A stretch of 46,916 nt of DNA from contig JAJYUU010000012.1 of assembly GCA_021792405.1 (NCBI GenBank), forward strand, positions 1 through 46,916, written 5' to 3'. This DNA comes from Actinomycetes bacterium. GTDB lineage: Bacteria > Actinomycetota > Actinomycetes > Streptosporangiales > Streptosporangiaceae. A program made the translations under genes and the position numbers. How positions within the stretch are numbered: the stretch's first letter is position 1; every line of letters begins with the position of its first letter. Below are positions 42,087 to 46,916 of this stretch, piece by piece. The notes beneath the pieces are model-generated. The model did not search any database and had not been told where the DNA came from. It worked only from the letters and a program-made list of their open reading frames with translations.

Positions 42087-44846
42087 ATGAGCGTGACCAG
42101 CGATTACGGTACGCGCTTGCGCGGACGGCGCCGTGAATGCGCCGTCCTCGATGACTTGCTGGCCAAGGCGCGGTCCGGCATCAGCGGCGTCCTGGTGATC
42201 CGCGGCGAACCGGGGATCGGCAAGACCGCGCTGCTGGACTATGCGGCCGCCAGCGCTCGAGACTTCCGGGTTGCCCAGGTCTGCGGCGTCGAGTCCGAAG
42301 CCGAGCTGCCGTTCGCCGGATTGCACATGCTGCTGGCACCGATGCTCGGCAGGCTTGAGCACCTGCCCGGCCCGCAGCGCGAGGCGCTGGCCGTGGCCCT
42401 GGGCGCGCAGGACGGGCATGTGCCGGATCGGCTGCTCGTCGGGCTTGCGGTGCTGAGCCTGCTGGCCGACCTTGCCGACGAGCAGCCGCTGCTGTGCCTG
42501 GTAGATGACACCGAATGGCTCGATCAGTCGTCGCGGCAGGCGCTGGCATTTGCGGCCCGGCGGCTGCTGGCCGACCGCGTGGCCGTGGTCTTCGGCATGC
42601 GGTCGGGCACTGAGGTAGCCGAGCTGGCTGGCCTGCCTGAGCTCACAGTGTCAAGGCTCAGCGACCCGGACGCTCGCGCCCTGCTCGCCGCCGTGGTGCA
42701 CGGGCGCCTCGACCCGTCGGTGGAGAACCGTATCGTCGCCGAGACGCGCGGCAATCCGCTGGCGATCCGGCGGCTGCCGCGCTGGCTGAGCCCGGCCGAC
42801 CTGGCAGGCGGTTTCGGGCTGCCGGCCGCCCGGCCGGCTCCTGACCGTATCGAGAACAGCTTCGGCCGGCAGTTTCAGGCCCTTCCGGACGGCAGCCGCC
42901 AGCTCCTGCTCACCGCCGCGGCCGAGCCGACCGGTGATGCGAGCCTGCTGTGGCGTGCCGCTGCACTGCAGGGAATCGGACCGGACGCTGCCGCGCCGGC
43001 CGAGGAGGGGGATCTGGTCGAGGTCGGCGCACGAGTGCGGTTCCGTCATCCGCTGGTCCGCTCGGCGATTTACCGGGTCGCCACGCCAGCCGAGCGCCGG
43101 GCGGTGCACCAGGCGCTGGCGCTGGCCACCGATCCGCACGTCGACCCGGACCGCCGGGCCTGGCACCAGGCTCGCGCGGCCACAGGACCCGATGAGGCGG
43201 TAGCCGAAGAGCTGGTAAGCTCCGCCGGCCGTGCGCAAGCGCGGGGCGGCGTCGCCGCGGCAGCTGAGTTCCTGCAGCAAGCTGCCGAGCTCACTGCGGA
43301 GCCGGCGCTGCGTGGTACTCGCGCGCTCGCCGCCGCGCACGCTAAGTTCGACGCCGGCTCGGCCGAGGCGGCTCACCGGCTGCTGGCCATGGCTGCGGCC
43401 ACGCCGCTCGATCCACTCCAGCGTGCGCGCCTCGGGTGGCTCCGGGCCCGGCTCGCATTCTCCAGGACCCGCGGCGGTGACGCGTCGGCGCTGCTGCTCG
43501 ACGCCGCCAGGCGGCTGGCGCCGCTGGACGCCGGGCTGGCCCGCGAAACCTATCTGGAAGCGATCGAGGCAGCGATCTTCGCCGGCCGACTCGGCGGCAG
43601 GCCAGGGCTACCGGAGGTCGCCGCGGCTGCCAGGGATGCACCGCCGGCGCCGCGGCCACCCAGGGCAGTCGACCTCCTGCTCGACGGCCTGGCGACGCGG
43701 TTCGCCGACGGCTATCCGGCCGCTGTGGCCACCCTGCGGCAGGCACTGCGGGCATTGCAGCACGAGGTGGCTTGGCCAGCGCAGGAGGACACGCTCTGGT
43801 ACTGGCTCGACGTGAAGTGCTCGCTGATATCTGAGCCCATCTCGCCCGAATTGTGGGACGACCAGGCCTGGCAGGCCGTGGCTGGCCGGGCAGCCAGCCT
43901 TGCCCGCGAGTCCGGGGCGGTGACCGCGCTGCCGATTCCGCTCTGCTCGCAAGCCTGCGCCCGGTTGCATGCGGGAGAGTTCGGCGACGCCGCGGCCCTG
44001 ATCGACGAGGCCCAGGCCATTTCCGACGCAACCGGAAGCGCCGCGCTTCCTTATGCCCGCCTGGTGCTCATCGGCTGGAGCGGCCGGGCATCCGAGGCGC
44101 TCGAATCGATCGAGGCCATCGTCAAGGACGCCACGGCGCGCGGCGAGGGCCGGGCGATTGGCGCGGCGGAGTACGCAACGGCCGTGCTATACAACGGCCT
44201 CGGACGCTACGACGCCGCACTGGCAGCCGCGCAACGTGCCTGCCAGTACGACGACATCGGCTTCTTCGGCTGGTCGCTGGCCGAGCTGATCGAGGCTGCC
44301 GCCCGCTCCGGTGACTCGCAGGCTGGCGCGCGCGCCCTGGCAGTCCTCGCCGAGCGGACGAGCGCTAGCGGCACGGACTGGGCGCTCGGGATGCAGGCGC
44401 GCTCGCGCGCGCTGCTCAGTGACGGCCCGGCTGCGGATGACCTGTACCGGGAGGCAGTGCACCGGCTCAGGCACAGCCGGGTCATTATTCACCTGGCCAG
44501 GGCGCAGCTAGTCCATGGCGAGTGGCTGCGCCGCGAGAACCGCCGCCAGGAGGCGCGTGAGGCACTCCGCGACGCCTACGAAACGCTCAGCCGGGCAGGC
44601 GCGGTCGGCTTTGCCGCGCGGGCCCGCCACGAGCTTCTGGCCACCGGGGAAACGGTACGCAAGCGCACCGCCGATCACCGGCTGGACCTCACCGCACAGG
44701 AAGCCCAGGTCGCCGAATTGGCCCGGGAAGGCCTGACAAATCCGGAGATCGCCGTACAGATGTTCATCAGCCCCCGAACGGTCGAGTGGCACCTCAGCAA
44801 TGTCTTCGGCAAGCTCGGCATCACCTCGCGCAAGGACCTCCGGTGA
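42087..44846 (+). CDS. LuxR-family regulator with N-terminal ATPase domain (LAL type)
   Basis: A 919-residue transcription factor. An AAA/NACHT-like ATPase fills the first ~250 residues, with Walker A GEPGIGKT (G40-T47) and Walker B LLCLVDDTEWLD. A long helical TPR-like middle follows. The C-terminal LuxR helix-turn-helix reads LTAQEAQVAELAREGLTNPE and ISPRTVEWHLSNVFGKLGIT. The protein ends only five residues after that, shorter than usual but past the recognition helix. LAL proteins sense ligands through the middle region and often control catabolic or antibiotic clusters. No obvious target operon adjoins it. A TTG at 42081 would add two residues. Confidence 0.9.
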   Translation: MSVTSDYGTRLRGRRRECAVLDDLLAKARSGISGVLVIRGEPGIGKTALLDYAAASARDFRVAQVCGVESEAELPFAGLHMLLAPMLGRLEHLPGPQREALAVALGAQDGHVPDRLLVGLAVLSLLADLADEQPLLCLVDDTEWLDQSSRQALAFAARRLLADRVAVVFGMRSGTEVAELAGLPELTVSRLSDPDARALLAAVVHGRLDPSVENRIVAETRGNPLAIRRLPRWLSPADLAGGFGLPAARPAPDRIENSFGRQFQALPDGSRQLLLTAAAEPTGDASLLWRAAALQGIGPDAAAPAEEGDLVEVGARVRFRHPLVRSAIYRVATPAERRAVHQALALATDPHVDPDRRAWHQARAATGPDEAVAEELVSSAGRAQARGGVAAAAEFLQQAAELTAEPALRGTRALAAAHAKFDAGSAEAAHRLLAMAAATPLDPLQRARLGWLRARLAFSRTRGGDASALLLDAARRLAPLDAGLARETYLEAIEAAIFAGRLGGRPGLPEVAAAARDAPPAPRPPRAVDLLLDGLATRFADGYPAAVATLRQALRALQHEVAWPAQEDTLWYWLDVKCSLISEPISPELWDDQAWQAVAGRAASLARESGAVTALPIPLCSQACARLHAGEFGDAAALIDEAQAISDATGSAALPYARLVLIGWSGRASEALESIEAIVKDATARGEGRAIGAAEYATAVLYNGLGRYDAALAAAQRACQYDDIGFFGWSLAELIEAAARSGDSQAGARALAVLAERTSASGTDWALGMQARSRALLSDGPAADDLYREAVHRLRHSRVIIHLARAQLVHGEWLRRENRRQEAREALRDAYETLSRAGAVGFAARARHELLATGETVRKRTADHRLDLTAQEAQVAELAREGLTNPEIAVQMFISPRTVEWHLSNVFGKLGITSRKDLR

Positions 44847-44976
44847 CCGGCCAGGACCACTGCGGAAACCCCGGGGGCAGGCACGGGTATCTCCCCGGGC
44901 CGATGCGCCCCCGCAGGTGGCAAGCTTATCTTCTGGGGTAGAACGCGCACGTCGCCGAGGAGGGGGCATCGACGTC

Positions 44977-45261
44977 ATGAGCGCGACCAGCAGGTTTATG
45001 CAGCCGGTGAGCCTAGTGCAGCCGCCCGGACTGAGGGAGGGCGAGTGGGTATCGGCAGTACTGCGCCGGGCTGCCGGCACCGATCAGGGTCGGCTCGGCT
45101 TCGTTAGCATGCTCGCGACCCCAGACCTATGGCGGATCTGGCACGGTACCAGGCACCAGACAACCGAGCGCGACAGGCGCACGCACCAAGCCACCGGTCT
45201 GGAGCTGACGGGCCGCGGCCTGCTTGACGCTGCCGGGCAGCCACGCGACCAGGCGACCTGA
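44977..45261 (+). CDS. Unknown small protein
   Basis: A 94-residue frame starting at ATG 44977 with GGAGGGGG at 44959-44966 (10-nt spacing). The sequence includes FMQPVSLVQPPGLREGEWVS and ATPDLWRIWHGTRHQ; it is charged, without membrane segments, and matches no family I recognise. The good ribosome-binding site and natural composition favour a real gene. It lies between the LAL regulator and a convergent histidine kinase. Confidence 0.5.
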   Translation: MSATSRFMQPVSLVQPPGLREGEWVSAVLRRAAGTDQGRLGFVSMLATPDLWRIWHGTRHQTTERDRRTHQATGLELTGRGLLDAAGQPRDQAT

Positions 45262-45311
45262 GGCCAGGCTCCGGCTTTACGCGGTCACGGTCAAACCTTC
45301 CGCGGTTGCGG

Positions 45312-46802
45312 TCAGGCCTGCCCGAGCGGGATCGCGGCCGCGAGCGAGGTGCCTCCGCCCGGCGGGCTGGTGATCTCGAGCCGGCCGCCGGCCGCCTCGA
45401 CGCGATCGCGCAGGCCCATGAGGCCGGTTCCGCGGGACGGATCCGCTCCGCCCACGCCGTCGTCGGTGACGGTCAGGCGCAGCTCATCTCCAGCCACCTT
45501 GACCATGACATTGACCACGGCGGCCCGGGCGTGCTTGGCCACGTTCGTCAGCGCTTCGGACACCACGTAGTAGGCGGTGACTTCGACACGCTCGGGTAGC
45601 CGCCCGCTGACCTGAACGCCGAGCTCGACCGGGAGGCTTGCGCGCCTGACCAGCGCCCGCAATGCGGGCCCGAGGCCGCCCTTCTCCAGGACCGCCGGGT
45701 GCACGCCGCGGGAGATTTCCCGCAGTTCCTCGATGGCATCGGTCAGGCCCTGCGCGATGCGCGACCATTGAGCCGCCACATCTCGCTGGCCGGCCGGCAG
45801 CCGGCCCTGCGCCGTCCGCAGCTCGAGCGCGAGCGAGATCAGCCGCTGCTGGGTCCCGTCATGAAGGTCGCGCTCGATGCGGCGGCGGGCCTCGTCAGCC
45901 GCCGCGATCACACGGGCGCGGGAGGCGGCGAGCTGAGCGCGGCTCTCGGTGTTGGCGACGGCCATGGCGACCAGTTCGGTGAAATCGAGCAGCCGCTGCT
46001 CGACGACCTCGTCCTGCAGCGCGGGCGCGTTACTGCCGAAGAACGCCAGGATCATGCCCCACGGCCGGCCTTCGACGATGACAGGGCTGCCCACCGAGGA
46101 GGCGATTCCGTGCTCCCGTGCCCACGCCGACTCAGCCGGGCTCTGGTCGTCGTAGCTGGGCACCCGCACCGGCGTCCCGGCCCGCTTGACGCGCCCGCCG
46201 AGGCTCGATTCGCTGGGCGTCCATCGCCGTGCCAGGGACGTCGGCCGTCCTGGCGCGTCTGGCCGGTCCCAGGCGCCCGCCACGCAAGCCGTGCCGTCTG
46301 GCTCGAATCTGGCTACCACGCTGCCCTTTGCGCCGAGCATGTGTCCGGTCTCGCTGGCCACCGCGCCGAATACCTCGGGCGGCGGGACTCCGAGCGCGAC
46401 GAGGGTGGCAACCCGCCGCAGGGCCGCCTGCTCGTCCGCTACCCGGTGAAGCTCGTCCCGGCTGGCGGCCAGCGAGTCGGTCATCGTGTTGAACGACCGT
46501 TCCAGGCTGCCGACCTCGCCCGGCCCGGTCTCGGGCATGCGGACGCCGAGGTCCCCGGCAGCCACCACCTCAGCCATGGCCGACGCGCGGCGGACCGGCC
46601 GGACGACCGACAAGGCCAGGTAACCGCCGGAGAACAGGATGAGCGCTATCGAGCCGCCGACGCCGCCTGCCGCGGCTTCCAGCGCCCTGGCTGCGGCGGC
46701 GTCAGCCTGTTGCTGGCCTGCCCTGACCAGTTGGTTTTCGCGGGCAATCAGCAGTCTGAACCTGGCGTGCAGCGCGTCCTGGAACTGCCTCTCTGACCCG
46801 AA
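45312..46802 (-). pseudogene. HAMP-GAF sensor histidine kinase (NarL-partner type), N-terminus cut off
   Basis: The frame holds a membrane helix (SIALILFSGGYLAL), a HAMP domain ([20 protein letters not shown]), a GAF domain, a HisKA_3 box (ERDLHDGTQQRLISLALEL, with the phosphoacceptor His) and an HATPase with VTDDGVGG and GTGLMGLRDRVEAAGG. Upstream of the helix an extracellular piece (QFQDALHARFRLLIAREN) is still coding, but a stop at 46,805-46,803 ends the frame with no start codon, so the first membrane helix is missing. Translation could begin at TTG 46613, just inside the membrane helix, giving 433 residues without most of the sensor. Kinase and ATPase domains are intact. Disruption by an inserted element or deletion is likely. 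Confidence 0.75.
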
Positions 46803-46911
46803 TCAGCGAGTAGTGCGGCGACACGCCGACTGAGGTTTCTTAGATCAGGGGTGCTGGCTGGGATGATTTAGCGTTGCAGCGCTGGAACTTCCCAGAAGGA
46901 GAGTCACCCAG
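46803..46911 (+). other. Possible left edge of an inserted element
   Basis: From the point where the kinase frame breaks, the DNA changes character (lower GC, several T/A-rich words) and leads to a new plus-strand start. It could be the end of an insertion sequence. I cannot identify a family or an inverted repeat because the other end is outside the window. Confidence 0.3.
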
Positions 46912-46916
46912 ATGGT
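46912..46916 (+). CDS. Start of a gene continuing beyond the window
   Basis: ATG 46912 is preceded by AAGGAGAG (46896-46903) at 8-nt spacing, a very good translation signal. Only the start codon and two further bases are visible. It may be a transposase, given the broken kinase to its left; that is inference. Confidence 0.45.

Overview
The window is very GC-rich with strong codon bias towards G/C at third positions. Its left part carries a recognisable actinobacterial housekeeping order: mrdA-rodA (end of an mre/cell-elongation cluster), a TIGR03960/TIGR03936 radical-SAM pair, rne, rplU, rpmA, obgE, then nadD, rsfS and a histidine phosphatase. This fits a filamentous or soil actinomycete (Streptomyces/Streptosporangiales-like). 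The genus cannot be fixed from the sequence alone.

Region 1 (1-21.2 kb) is conserved chromosome. It covers cell-wall elongation, a Rieske protein, a decayed TSUP permease, RNA processing, ribosomal proteins L21 and L27, and the Obg GTPase. A block between obgE and nadD carries a HelR-type RNA polymerase recycling ATPase, an M48 peptidase, a phenylacetate-CoA-ligase-like enzyme and an SDR, where many actinobacteria have proB-proA. NadD, RsfS and a phosphatase close the block, and tRNA-Ala(GGC) follows.

Region 2 (21.3-32.0 kb) is an accessory island next to the tRNA. It holds an IS30 transposase remnant, a TenA-like gene, and a second copy of the 3' half of the tRNA with its terminator. It also has three VapBC-type toxin-antitoxin pairs, an antitoxin fused to the C-terminal part of a MazF/PemK-like toxin, and broken methyltransferase, GNAT and SDR genes. 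A GT-C-like membrane protein lies in the middle. Most striking, an identical 603-bp direct repeat carries the tmRNA partner smpB twice, 5,356 bp apart.

Region 3 (32.0-38.8 kb, minus strand) is a tight operon of five genes: DeoR-type regulator, APC permease, FGGY kinase, GlpA-like FAD/[2Fe-2S] dehydrogenase and a second FAD oxidoreductase. The last four are joined by 4-nt stop/start overlaps. The kinase resembles glycerol kinase but has Gly at the position of a substrate-binding Arg, and the transporter is not a glycerol facilitator. The substrate may therefore be another polyol or amino-polyol.

Region 4 (38.8-46.9 kb) has a GlsB/YeaQ-like membrane protein, an AAA/DUF4143 ATPase under a perfect palindrome, a PAS histidine kinase, a large LuxR-type ATPase regulator, a small unknown protein, and a GAF/HAMP histidine kinase. 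The coding frame of this last kinase is cut near the right edge, possibly by an inserted element.

A theme across the window is TANNNT placed 6-8 nt before a start codon (seven cases). This is the pattern of leaderless transcription common in actinobacteria, and it decides several start codons here.
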